From Microlunatus sagamiharensis (GTDB lineage Bacteria > Actinomycetota > Actinomycetes > Propionibacteriales > Propionibacteriaceae): 64,000 nt of DNA. How positions within the stretch are numbered: the first letter of the stretch is position 1; every line of letters starts with the position of its first letter. Under the pieces are notes generated by a model, which was not told the origin of the DNA, made no database searches, and was given only the letters and a program-made list of their open reading frames with translations. Shown here piece after piece: positions 18,392-26,437 of the stretch. Where the stretch lies: contig NZ_LT629799.1 of NCBI RefSeq assembly GCF_900105785.1, positions 2,728,001-2,792,000 on the forward strand. The letters run 5' to 3'. A program made the translations under genes and the position numbers.

Positions 18392-19741
18392 TCAGCCCCG
18401 ACCCGTGGCGAGCGCCCGGCGCTGGGCGTCGCGGGCCCAGCCGGCGAGCGCCTCCGCGTCGACCCCGAGGCTCGAGGTCGCGGCGCGGTCGAGGGTCTCG
18501 CCCGCGTCCAGGGCGGCGTAGAGGCGGCCGAGGCCGTCCGTCCCGCGGCGCTCGACCACGGCACGGGAGGCCAGCCAGGCGCGGGCGTACGCACCCGGGA
18601 CGCCGGGCCCTCCGGCGGCGAACGCCGGGTCGGCAGGCAGCGGGTCCTGGTCCTGGTCGTCGCCGGACGCGTCGCGCAGGGCCGACAGCTCGGTGGCGCG
18701 CTGGTCGGGGTGGGCCTCGAGGGCGACGAGCTCGGCCAGGCCCTCGACCACCCACAGCGGGGCGGGCGAGCCGGCCGAGCGGGTCGCGACGTGGACGGTC
18801 TCGTGCGTCAGGAGGGTCGCGAGGCCCTCCCCCGTGGCCGCCGCCGGATCGACCACCACCCGTACGGCGGCGTCGGTCGTCGGACCCTCGGGCCGCGTGA
18901 CCGCCGCCGTCCCCGCGTACGCCGACGGTGCGCCGCCCAGCACCCGGACGACGTCGCTCCGGCTGCCGGGCACCTCGACCACGACGTGGCCGTCCCAGCG
19001 CCGTCCGAGCGCGGCGGGCAGGAGGTCGTGGACCTCGCTCGCCGCGCGGTCGGCCAGCGCCGCCCACCGGGTCGCGTCCTGGCCGGCGCCGACGAGCACG
19101 GTCGCGCGACCGCGGTCCGCCCGGGTCGTGGGTGCGAACCACCACAGCGGCTCGGCGGGCGCCTGCGTCGTCGGGCCGTCGCCGGTCGACACGAGCCGGG
19201 CGCCGTCCGGGCCGCCGACCAGCGTGAGCCACACCGTCGCGGACGCGTCGGCGTCCTCGCCGCCCACCCGCCAGGCCAGGTCGGCCTGCAGGACGCGCGC
19301 GTCGGGCCCCAGCGCCGTCTGCCGTGCCGCGCGGAGCGGGAGGACGCCGCCGGTGAGCCGGGCCTGGAGGCGGTCGGGGCGCAGGGCGCCCAGGTTGGCG
19401 AAGAGCACCGCGGAGCGGGTGGTGAACGAGGGGTCGGCCGTGGAGACCCGGGCGTCCCACGCGGCGCGGTCACCGGCGGTCCCGGCGGAGAGCCAGGCGT
19501 CGACCGCGTGCTGGTCGTCGGCGAGGGTCGCCGCGTCGGGCGGCCCGGGCGTGACCGCGGCCGTCGACCCGGACACGCTCGGCGTCGGGGCGCCGTCGAG
19601 CGCGGGCGGAGCCGAGCAGGCCGTCAGGGTCAGCAGAGCGCCGAGCGCGAGCCGGGCGCGGAGCAGGGTCAGGCGGAGAGGATCAGGCGGGGCGACGCGC
19701 GCCGGCGAACGGCATCGAGTCGAGCTTGGCGTAGCGGACAC
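18392..19741 (-). CDS. Putative peptidase-MA-like lipoprotein with HExxH
   Basis: A secreted lipoprotein of about 435-450 residues. A hydrophobic signal ends in the lipobox LTLTAC, followed by an Ala/Pro/Thr-rich linker. The C-terminal half carries HETVH and, after a gap, LWVVEGLAEL, the arrangement of a zinc-binding HExxH...E gluzincin-type peptidase. The middle part resembles NTF2-like folds in pattern but I cannot place it. The start is uncertain: GTG 19741 and ATG 19780 overlap nlpC, while CTG 19672 would give a compact signal peptide. Location between an NlpC/P60 hydrolase and pimB suggests an envelope role. Confidence 0.75.
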   Translation of the reverse strand: MSATPSSTRCRSPARVAPPDPLRLTLLRARLALGALLTLTACSAPPALDGAPTPSVSGSTAAVTPGPPDAATLADDQHAVDAWLSAGTAGDRAAWDARVSTADPSFTTRSAVLFANLGALRPDRLQARLTGGVLPLRAARQTALGPDARVLQADLAWRVGGEDADASATVWLTLVGGPDGARLVSTGDGPTTQAPAEPLWWFAPTTRADRGRATVLVGAGQDATRWAALADRAASEVHDLLPAALGRRWDGHVVVEVPGSRSDVVRVLGGAPSAYAGTAAVTRPEGPTTDAAVRVVVDPAAATGEGLATLLTHETVHVATRSAGSPAPLWVVEGLAELVALEAHPDQRATELSALRDASGDDQDQDPLPADPAFAAGGPGVPGAYARAWLASRAVVERRGTDGLGRLYAALDAGETLDRAATSSLGVDAEALAGWARDAQRRALATGRG

Positions 19742-20747
19742 CGACGCCCGGGTGCGGCGCGTGGATGATCGTGCCGTCACCCACGTAGAGGGCCACGTGG
19801 CTGAGGCCGCTGTAGAAGAAGACGAGGTCGCCGGGCTGCAGGTCGGACTTCGAGACGGCCTGGCCGTTGCGGAACTGCGCCTGCGACGTGCGGTTGAGGC
19901 TGACGCCGGCGGCCTTCCAGGCGCCCAGCGTGAGACCCGAGCAGTCGAACGAGTTGGGGCCGGTGGCGCCGAAGACGTACGGCTTGCCGAGCTGCTTCTT
20001 GGCCCACGCGATGGCGGTGAGGCCCTTGCTGCTGGCGTCGGCCGGGTCGTCCGACGGGTCGGGCGTGGTGCCCAGCGCGCTCTCGGCGACGGTCTTGGCG
20101 TCCTGGCTCTCGCGCTTGGCCTGGTCGGCCAGGGCCTGCTGCTGCTGCGCGGTCAGCTTGTCGAGGACCGACTTGGCGTCGGTGAGCTTCTTGTCGGAGC
20201 GCTCCTTGAGGGAGGCGAGGTCGGCCTCCTTCTCCTCGAGCGCGGCGAGCTCGGTCTGACGGGACTTCTGCAGGTCGGCGAGGCTGGCCCGCTGCTGCTG
20301 GTAGTCCTGCAGGACGGTGTTCTGGTTGGCGCCGACCTTCTCGATCGTCGACACCTGGGACAGGAAGCCCTCGGTGTCGGAGTTGAGGAACAGCTGGGCC
20401 GCGGTGTCGACGTTGCGGTCCTGGAACTGCGCCAGCGCGGCCTGGCCGACCTGCTTGCGCAGGGCGTCGACCTTCTGGGCCTGCAGCTGGGCGTCCGACT
20501 GCTTCTGCGCGATCTCGGCCTTCGAGGCGTTCACCTGCTGCTGGATCGCCAGGTAGTCCTGGTTCAGCGCCTCGGCGTCGACCTGCAGCTGCTCGATCTG
20601 GGCCTTGGCCTCGGCGATCGTGACGGCGGGGTCGGCGGAGGCCGTCTGCACGGGGCCCGCGAACAGCGTGGTGCCGAGCGCCAGGCTCGTGAGTCCGAGC
20701 GCCACCGTACGGGCGACGCCGCTGGTCTCGCGGAGGCGTGAGAACAC
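19683..20747 (-). CDS. NlpC/P60 peptidoglycan endopeptidase with coiled-coil domain
   Basis: A 354-residue secreted cell-wall hydrolase. A signal peptide fills residues 1-38 (cleavage near ASA-DP), a long coiled coil spans about 42-215, and a C40 peptidase domain fills 242-354. The catalytic Cys is C269 in FDCSGL, with H317 in SHVALYVGDG and H329 as the third residue. The layout is that of RipA/RipB-type D-Glu-mDAP endopeptidases, where the coiled coil inhibits or recruits. The start is GTG 20747 with GAAGGGG upstream. M. tuberculosis Rv2190c holds the same place. Confidence 0.92.
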   Translation of the reverse strand: MFSRLRETSGVARTVALGLTSLALGTTLFAGPVQTASADPAVTIAEAKAQIEQLQVDAEALNQDYLAIQQQVNASKAEIAQKQSDAQLQAQKVDALRKQVGQAALAQFQDRNVDTAAQLFLNSDTEGFLSQVSTIEKVGANQNTVLQDYQQQRASLADLQKSRQTELAALEEKEADLASLKERSDKKLTDAKSVLDKLTAQQQQALADQAKRESQDAKTVAESALGTTPDPSDDPADASSKGLTAIAWAKKQLGKPYVFGATGPNSFDCSGLTLGAWKAAGVSLNRTSQAQFRNGQAVSKSDLQPGDLVFFYSGLSHVALYVGDGTIIHAPHPGVGVRYAKLDSMPFAGARRPA

Positions 20748-20783
20748 GCTGGATGAACCCCTTCGTCATGTGCGCCCGACCCC

Positions 20784-20838
20784 TCGACGCTCACGTCGAC
20801 GGTCCAGGCAGCGCTGTACCTCCAGGACACGTCCTGGA
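20784..20838 (-). promoter_or_regulatory. Structured leader upstream of the NlpC/P60 gene
   Basis: Two inverted repeats lie 40-90 bases before the start codon: CGACG/CGTCG near 20784-20800 and an 8-2-8 palindrome TCCAGGAC-AC-GTCCTGGA at 20821-20838. They could be protein-binding sites or mRNA hairpins. The c-di-AMP riboswitch that sometimes precedes such genes is not recognisable here. Confidence 0.4.
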
Positions 20839-20999
20839 CCCCGAGCCTCCATTGTGCCCGAGCGACGCCCGGAGCGGACTGGCAAGCGAGGATTTCCTCA
20901 ACCACCGAGAAGCGGTGACACGGTTGTCATGTCGTCAACCGTTCAAGCGATCTCAGCCAGAACAGGCTAGGTCACGATTTGGTCACTGGCAAACGATCG

Positions 21000-21317
21000 T
21001 CACCGTTCTGCACCTCTTACGTACGTCGTACCCATCGGCAGGAACCCCTCGGACGTTTCGTCGGGGTCGGAGAAGACGTCGGGGTCGCCGTACGCCGGGG
21101 CCGCGACGCTGCGCACGGGCCGGGCCCGCGGCACCAGCCGCAGCGGCGGCACGAGGCCGGAGCCGGCGAGGGCGGACAGCGCCTGCTGCTCGTCGGTGTC
21201 GAGGTCGACCCGCGGCCCGGGCAGGCCGAGCAGGACGCTCACGACGCAGTCGGTGCAGGCCGGACCACGCGCCGAGCAGCTGTCGCAGTCCACGTGCAGG
21301 GTGCTCGGATCGCTCAT
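21000..21317 (-). CDS. Unknown Cys-rich actinobacterial protein
   Basis: A 105-residue protein with four Cys near its N-terminus in the order C-x2-C-x6-C-x2-C (CDSCSARGPACTDC), suggesting a small zinc-binding knuckle. The rest is Pro/Asp-rich and probably flexible. I recognise the general type from other actinobacteria but no function is known. It starts at ATG 21317, divergent from a methyltransferase gene, and lies about 250 bases upstream of the NlpC/P60 gene on the same strand. Confidence 0.75.
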   Translation of the reverse strand: MSDPSTLHVDCDSCSARGPACTDCVVSVLLGLPGPRVDLDTDEQQALSALAGSGLVPPLRLVPRARPVRSVAAPAYGDPDVFSDPDETSEGFLPMGTTYVRGAER

Positions 21318-21484
21318 GGCGGTCCTCTCGTCCGGGCCGGTGGGTCACCGGCTGGTGGTGGTCGCGGACCGGTGGAGTCCCCTGCCCCCACCGGCCCGCG
21401 CAGGATCCACTGTGGAGAGGCCCACTGACAGTTCCGGTCGGGTCCGGGCGCGGGCGCCGCGGTGGTCCGGGCGAGACTGCGGAC

Positions 21485-22309
21485 GTGAGCAGCAGCGAAC
21501 CCTCCGGCGCCGCCCGCGCCGCGACCTACTCCCACGGCCACCACGCCTCGGTCCTGGCCTCGCACGGCCGCCGCACCGCCGAGAGCTCGGCGGCCTACCT
21601 GCTCCCCCACCTCCGCGCCGACGACGTGCTGCTCGACGTGGGTGCGGGCCCGGGCAGCATCACCGCCGACCTCGCCGGCCGCGTCGCCCGGGTCGACGCG
21701 GTGGACAGCGCGGACGCCGCGGTCGCCGCCGCCCGGCAGCTCGTCGCCGGCCGCGGCCTGACGAACGTGCACGTCGCGGTCGGGGACGTCCACGCGCTCG
21801 ACGCGCCGGACGACGCGTACGACGTCGTGCACGCCCACCAGGTGCTCCAGCACCTGGCCGACCCCGTGGCCGCGCTGCGCGAGATGCGCCGCGTCTGCCG
21901 CCCGGGCGGCACGGTCGCCGTCCGCGACGCCGACTACGCCACGATGAGCTGGTTCCCGGCCAGCGACGCGCTCGAGCGCTGGCTCGCCCTCTACTCCGAG
22001 CTCGCCCGGCGCAACGGCGGCGAGCCCGACGCCGGCCGCCGCCTGAAGTCGTGGGCGCTCGAGGCCGGCTTCACCGACGTGACCGCGAGCGGCTCGGTGT
22101 GGTGCTTCGCGAGCGCGGAGGACCTCGCCTGGTGGACCGGCACCTGGGCCGAGCGGCTCACCGAGTCCACCTTCGCCACGTCGGCGCTGGGTCACGGCCT
22201 GTCCGACCGCGCCGAGCTCGAGGCGCTGGCCGCGGGCTGGCGCGCCTGGGGCGCCGACCCGCGCGCCTGGTTCCTCGTCCCCCACGGCGAGCTCCTCGCC
22301 CGCGCCTGA
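21485..22309 (+). CDS. Class I SAM-dependent methyltransferase
   Basis: A 274-residue methyltransferase. Motif I is LLDVGAGPGSITADLAG (about residues 49-65), the acidic residue after strand 2 lies in VDAVDSADAAV, and HAHQVLQHLADP matches the post-motif II region of UbiE/COQ5-like enzymes. The C-terminal third (WFPASDALERWL onward) resembles substrate-binding parts of small-molecule methyltransferases. The GTG 21485 start is supported by the fold boundary. The substrate is unknown, and it is probably transcribed alone because a strong hairpin follows. Confidence 0.88.
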   Translation: MSSSEPSGAARAATYSHGHHASVLASHGRRTAESSAAYLLPHLRADDVLLDVGAGPGSITADLAGRVARVDAVDSADAAVAAARQLVAGRGLTNVHVAVGDVHALDAPDDAYDVVHAHQVLQHLADPVAALREMRRVCRPGGTVAVRDADYATMSWFPASDALERWLALYSELARRNGGEPDAGRRLKSWALEAGFTDVTASGSVWCFASAEDLAWWTGTWAERLTESTFATSALGHGLSDRAELEALAAGWRAWGADPRAWFLVPHGELLARA

Positions 22310-22331
22310 CGACCGGCCGACGGGCCGGTCC

Positions 22332-22401
22332 GTCCTCGCACCGCTTCCCGCTCCTCGCACCGTGCAGACCCGGTGCGAGGAGCGGGAGAGGGTGCGAGGA
22401 C
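22332..22401. terminator. Strong bipartite hairpin
   Basis: An inner perfect 16-bp stem (22347-22362 with 22371-22386, 8-base loop) is stacked on an outer perfect 11-bp stem (22332-22342 with 22391-22401), separated by a 4x4 internal loop. It follows the methyltransferase gene and may terminate it; the length is unusual for a simple terminator. Confidence 0.65.
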
Positions 22402-22479
22402 CGACAGAGGGTCCGAGGGGCGCAGCGAGGGGTGCGGACGAGGCGGAACTGTCACCCGGGCGCCGTACGGTCTCGCGCC

Positions 22480-24270
22480 ATGACGACCGCTCCGGCGCAG
22501 GCCAGCTTCGACGACCTCGGCACCCTGCTGTCGGACCTGACCTACGTCGTCGTCGACCTGGAGACCACCGGCGGCGCGGAGAGCGACCGCATCACCGAGA
22601 TCGGTGCGGTGAAGGTGCGTGGCGGCGAGGTCCTGGGCGAGTTCCAGACCCTGGTCAACCCGCGGACCGACGTGCCGCCGCTGATCGCGGTCCTCACCGG
22701 CATCACCAACGCGATGGTCGCCGGGGCGCCGACCCTGCGCGAGGTGCTCCCGGCCTTCCTCGCCTTCGCCCAGGGCTGCGTGGTCGTCGCCCACAACGCA
22801 CCCTTCGACACCGGCTTCCTGCGGCGGGCCTGCGAGGGCCTCGGGTACGCCTACCCCCGCTGGCCGGTCCTCGACACCGCGACGCTCGCCCGCGTGATCC
22901 TCGTCCGCGACGAGGTCCCGAACTGCAAGCTGGGCACGCTGGCGCGCCACTTCCGCACCGCCGTCACCCCCAACCACCGCGCCCTGACCGACGCGCAGGC
23001 GACGGTCGACGTGCTGCACGGGCTGATGGAGCGGGTGGGCAACCTGGGGGTGCACACGCTGGAGGACCTGCAGGAGTTCAGCCGCCAGGTCTCCCCGCAG
23101 CGCCGTGCCCGGCGCACCTGGGCTCGGGACGTGCCCGAGGTGCCCGGCGTCTACCTCTTCGTCGCCGAGCACGAGGCGGGCACGGGCACGCCCGGGGGCG
23201 AGGCCCAGCGCCACGTCCTCTACGTCGGCAAGTCCAAGAACCTCCGCGCCCGCGTCCGCACCTACTTCACGGCGGCCGAGAAGCGGCGGCGGATCGACGA
23301 GATGGTCCGCCTGGCCACGGGCGTCGAGACCATCCCGTGCCTCACCACGCTGCAGGCCGACGTGCTGGAGCTCCGGCTCATCGCCGCCCACGCCCCGCGC
23401 TACAACCGGCGCTCCAAGTTCCCCGAGCGCACCAGCTGGGTCAAGATCACCGACGAGGCCTTCCCGCGGCTGTCGATCGTGACGGGGGTGCGGGACGACG
23501 GCGCGACGTACTTCGGCCCCTTCCCCCGCCGGCAGGCCGCCGAGGACGTGGTGCTCGCGGTCTACGACGGCTTCCCCCTGCGCCAGTGCACCGCGCGGCT
23601 GAGCGCCACGAGGCCGACCGCGGCGTGCGCCCTCGCCGGGATGCGGCGCTGCTGCGCGCCCTGCGACGGCTCGGTGGGACGGGAGGAGTACGCCGCCCTG
23701 GTCGAGGAGGTGCGCTCGGCGCTGGTCAGCGACCCGCGCCCGGCGGTGCGCGCGGTCTCGACCCGGCTGACGCGCCTGGTCGCGGAGCACCGGTTCGAGG
23801 AGGCGGAGACGATCCGGCGCCGCCTGGAGGCGCTGACGCGCACGGCCCGCCGCTTCCACCGCATCGCCAGCCTGGCCGCCTGCCCCGAGATCGTCGCTGC
23901 GCGGCGCGAGGGCGACGGCTGGGACATCCACGTGATCCGGCACGGCCGGCTGGCCGCCACCGGCGTCGCCTCCCGCCACGAGGTCCCGCAGGCCGTGGCC
24001 CGGAGCACCGTGGCGACCGCGGAGACCGTCCGGCCCGCCTCCGGCCCGCTGCCCGCCGCCGGCATCGAGGAGACCGAGCAGATCGCCGACTGGCTCGAGC
24101 AGCCCGGGGTCCGGCTGATGCACATCGACGGCGACTGGGCCTGGCCGCTGCACGCGGTGCTCGACCACGAGTCGTTCGTGCACCACGCGCTCGGCGGCGC
24201 GGGACCGGTGACGAGCACGGACGTCGTCGAGGACCGCCGGCTCGAGGCGGTCGGCCCCGGGGGTGCCTAG
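22480..24270 (+). CDS. DEDDh exonuclease fused to UvrC-like GIY-YIG nuclease
   Basis: A 596-residue two-nuclease protein. Residues about 20-190 form a DnaQ-like 3-5 exonuclease (D26 and E28 in VDLETTG, AHNAPFDTGF, and HRALTDAQAT). A GIY-YIG domain follows at about 215-310 (PGVYLF ... VLYVGKSKNLRARV), then a UvrC-like Cys cluster ending in RCCAPC that could hold an iron-sulfur centre, and a UVR helical hairpin (HRFEEAETIRRRLEAL). The UvrC C-terminal RNase H and HhH parts are missing. The same architecture exists in M. tuberculosis Rv2191. It is likely a DNA repair or processing nuclease. Confidence 0.9.
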   Translation: MTTAPAQASFDDLGTLLSDLTYVVVDLETTGGAESDRITEIGAVKVRGGEVLGEFQTLVNPRTDVPPLIAVLTGITNAMVAGAPTLREVLPAFLAFAQGCVVVAHNAPFDTGFLRRACEGLGYAYPRWPVLDTATLARVILVRDEVPNCKLGTLARHFRTAVTPNHRALTDAQATVDVLHGLMERVGNLGVHTLEDLQEFSRQVSPQRRARRTWARDVPEVPGVYLFVAEHEAGTGTPGGEAQRHVLYVGKSKNLRARVRTYFTAAEKRRRIDEMVRLATGVETIPCLTTLQADVLELRLIAAHAPRYNRRSKFPERTSWVKITDEAFPRLSIVTGVRDDGATYFGPFPRRQAAEDVVLAVYDGFPLRQCTARLSATRPTAACALAGMRRCCAPCDGSVGREEYAALVEEVRSALVSDPRPAVRAVSTRLTRLVAEHRFEEAETIRRRLEALTRTARRFHRIASLAACPEIVAARREGDGWDIHVIRHGRLAATGVASRHEVPQAVARSTVATAETVRPASGPLPAAGIEETEQIADWLEQPGVRLMHIDGDWAWPLHAVLDHESFVHHALGGAGPVTSTDVVEDRRLEAVGPGGA

Positions 24271-24279
24271 GATGACGCC

Positions 24280-24558
24280 GTGGTGACCGCGATCGTCTTC
24301 ATCAACGCCGAGGTGGCGCGGATCCCCGAGGTGGCCGAGACCGTCGCGGCCCTGCCCGGGGTGTCCGAGGTCTACTCCGTCACGGGCGCGCTCGACCTCG
24401 TCGCGATGGTCCGCGTCGCCGACCACGAGCAGGTGGCGGAGGTCGTCGCCGACCGGCTCAACAAGGTCCCCGGCATCCTGCGCACGGAGACCCACATCGC
24501 CTTCCGCGCCTACTCGGCGCACGACCTCGAGGCGGCCTTCTCCCTTGGCGCCGACTGA
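24280..24558 (+). CDS. Lrp/AsnC ligand-binding (RAM) domain protein
   Basis: A 92-residue stand-alone RAM domain, the effector-binding half of Lrp/AsnC regulators without the DNA-binding half. The strand-helix-strand pattern with VSEVYSVTGALDLVAMVRV is characteristic. It starts at GTG 24280 or the adjacent GTG 24283, nine bases after the nuclease gene. Stand-alone RAM proteins bind amino acids and assemble as dimers or decamers. Its ligand and target are not visible; it may modulate a full-length Lrp elsewhere. Confidence 0.88.
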   Translation: MVTAIVFINAEVARIPEVAETVAALPGVSEVYSVTGALDLVAMVRVADHEQVAEVVADRLNKVPGILRTETHIAFRAYSAHDLEAAFSLGAD

Positions 24559-24796
24559 CCGCGGCGGCGCCCCGCCGGTGCCGTCGGCCGCACCGGCACC
24601 GGCACCGGCACCGGGCACGGAGCCGCTGAGCGCCGACCTGCGCACGCGGGGCCCGCGGGTCTCGACGCGGGCGCTCCTCTACGCGGTCGGCGTGCTCGCG
24701 GTGCTGGTGCTGGTCGCCGCCGTCGTGGCGCTGGTCGTGCTCCACCAGCCGCGCCTGACCCCGGTCCCGGTGCCGTCGGTGTCCTCGATCGCCTGA
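24545..24796 (+). CDS. Small single-pass membrane protein
   Basis: An 83-residue protein if it starts at TTG 24545, overlapping the Lrp-type gene by 14 bases; GTG 24578 is an alternative start. An Ala-Pro-rich segment is followed by one clear transmembrane helix (about residues 42-66, ALLYAVGVLAVLVLVAAVVALVVL with short flanks) and a Pro/Val-rich tail. No family is recognised. The good helix and coupling to the gene before it argue for a real product. Confidence 0.55.
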   Translation: MAPTDRGGAPPVPSAAPAPAPAPGTEPLSADLRTRGPRVSTRALLYAVGVLAVLVLVAAVVALVVLHQPRLTPVPVPSVSSIA

Positions 24797-24821
24797 GGAC
24801 CGCCTCCGACGGCCAAGCGGC

Positions 24822-25670
24822 TCAGCCGACGAAGGTCGGCACCACCACGGCGACCAGGCAGACCCCGACGACCGCCAGCAGGCCGAAGGCCTGGATGGCG
24901 CTCCGGTTGGTGCGGGGCGCGTACGCCAGCACCCACCCGGCCAGCGCGCCGACGAGGATGCCGCCGATCATCGTGAGCCAGCCGAAGCTCGAGAAGCCGA
25001 CGAGCAGGCTGTAGAGCACGAGGACGACGAACAGCGCGAGGTCGCCGCGCACGTCCTCGCCGCTCTTGCGCTTGCCGATCGTGTTGGCGGCCAGCAGCCC
25101 GACCACCGCCGAGGCCCCGCCGATCGTGGCCGACGTGCTCGGCCCGAGCAGGTAGAACAGCGTCGAGCCGCCGAGCGCGGCGGCGAAGAAGATCGCGACG
25201 AAGCGCGCCCCGCCCACCTCGGACTCGATCGCCCGGCCGGCGAGGTAGAGCACGAGCAGGTTCATGGCCAGCCCGAGCAGGCTGCCCGAGACCAGCCCGC
25301 TCGTCACCAGGCGCCAGAGCTCGCCGGAGGCCACAGCCGGGTTGAACATGATCAGGGGGGTCTGCACGACCCCCCGGGTGGCGAAGTTCAGCACGTAGAC
25401 CGCGGCGAGCACGATCATCAGCGCCTTGGTCGCCCGGCCCCCGCCCTCGCCCAGCCGCGCACCGAAGCGCGTCCGCGGCTCACGCGTGCCCGCCCGGCCC
25501 AGGCCCACGCAGCGCGGGCACTGGAAGCCGACCGAGGCGGGGTTCATGCACTCCCCGCAGATGGGCCGCCCGCAGCGCTGGCAGGCGATCCCCGTCCCCC
25601 GGTCGGGGTGGCGGTAGCAGGACTGGAAGCCGGGTGCCGCGAAGTCCGGCCCCGTCGGTGACGCGGTCAT
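24822..25670 (-). CDS. Rhomboid-family membrane protein lacking the catalytic histidine
   Basis: A 282-residue protein with an N-terminal zinc-binding segment (about residues 18-54, HPDR...CQRCGRPICGECM...CPRC) and a six-helix rhomboid core. The serine of the GxS motif is kept (S187 in GGASAV) and so is the TM2 asparagine (N137). The place where active rhomboids have His, in the AHIGG-like block of the last helices, reads WLTMIGG with M234. Without the Ser-His dyad, proteolysis is unlikely. It is probably a pseudoprotease that binds membrane proteins. It lies downstream of the cyclophilin gene, 19 bases away. Confidence 0.88.
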   Translation of the reverse strand: MTASPTGPDFAAPGFQSCYRHPDRGTGIACQRCGRPICGECMNPASVGFQCPRCVGLGRAGTREPRTRFGARLGEGGGRATKALMIVLAAVYVLNFATRGVVQTPLIMFNPAVASGELWRLVTSGLVSGSLLGLAMNLLVLYLAGRAIESEVGGARFVAIFFAAALGGSTLFYLLGPSTSATIGGASAVVGLLAANTIGKRKSGEDVRGDLALFVVLVLYSLLVGFSSFGWLTMIGGILVGALAGWVLAYAPRTNRSAIQAFGLLAVVGVCLVAVVVPTFVG

Positions 25671-25689
25671 CGCAGCGCCCGGCCCGTGC

Positions 25690-26220
25690 TCAGGAGGAGG
25701 CGCCGTCGTCGAACGTGACCGACTCGATGACCACCGGCTCGACCGGGCGGTCGCCGCGGCCCGTCTGCACGGTGGCGATCTCGTCGACCACGGCGCGGCT
25801 CGACGCGTCGGCCACCTCGCCGAAGATCGTGTGCTTGCGGTTCAGGTGCGGCGTGTTCGTCACGGTGATGAAGAACTGCGAGCCGTTGGTGCCGGGCCCC
25901 GCGTTGGCCATGGCCAGCAGGTAGGGCCGGTTGAACGAGAGGTCGGTGTGGAACTCGTCGGCGAAGGTGTAGCCCGGGCCACCGGTGCCGGTGCCGAGAC
26001 GGTCCCCGCCCTGGATCATGAAGCCCTCGATGACGCGGTGGAAGACGACGCCGTCGTAGAAGGGCTCGCGGCTGGTCGCGCCGGTCTTCGGGTCCTTGTA
26101 CTCCTGCGTGCCCTTCGCGAGGCCCTCGAAGTTGGCCACCGTCTTGGGCGCCTGGTCGGCGAAGAGGTTGAGCACGACGTCGCCGTGGTTGGTGTGGAGG
26201 GTTGCCGTTCGCTGGGCCAC
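25690..26220 (-). CDS. Cyclophilin-type peptidyl-prolyl isomerase
   Basis: A 176-residue cytoplasmic cyclophilin that accelerates cis-trans isomerisation at Xaa-Pro bonds. The active-site Arg is in FHRVIEGFMIQGGD, followed by MANAGPGTNGSQFFIT and the HTIFGEV block that carries the family His. Start GTG 26220 leaves a complete domain with no signal peptide. The gene is followed closely by the rhomboid-like gene, a pairing also seen in other actinobacteria, which suggests cotranscription from the region before 26220. Confidence 0.93.
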   Translation of the reverse strand: MAQRTATLHTNHGDVVLNLFADQAPKTVANFEGLAKGTQEYKDPKTGATSREPFYDGVVFHRVIEGFMIQGGDRLGTGTGGPGYTFADEFHTDLSFNRPYLLAMANAGPGTNGSQFFITVTNTPHLNRKHTIFGEVADASSRAVVDEIATVQTGRGDRPVEPVVIESVTFDDGASS

Positions 26221-26437
26221 GAGCAGGGGCGCCTTTCTCTGGTTGGGCCCCGGACGTCCCGGGGCACGTCCCGGGCCTGGCCCGGGCGCGACGGGCGGTC
26301 GTCGAGACCACCCGGCTGGCCCTCCATCCTGGCAGACCACCCCAACGCGGCCCGCCGCTCCGGGGCCGCCGGCCGCGGACGATACGGTTGATGCCCTTGG
26401 CCGGTGGACGCCGGCCGAGGTCGTTGAGGAGGCACGC

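Noticed and set aside
20748-20999. A c-di-AMP (ydaO-type) riboswitch upstream of the NlpC/P60 gene
   Set aside because: Such genes often carry one, but the conserved core sequence blocks are not recognisable; only simple palindromes are present.
22362-24275. A second long open frame in another plus-strand frame over the DEDDh nuclease gene
   Set aside because: It translates to Arg/Gly/Pro-rich low-complexity sequence and is out of frame with the intact, motif-rich nuclease.
24822-25670. Rhomboid His loss as a sequencing error or pseudogene
   Set aside because: The frame is intact, the helices and zinc module are well preserved, and a His-to-Met change needs more than one base change, so a true substitution is more likely.
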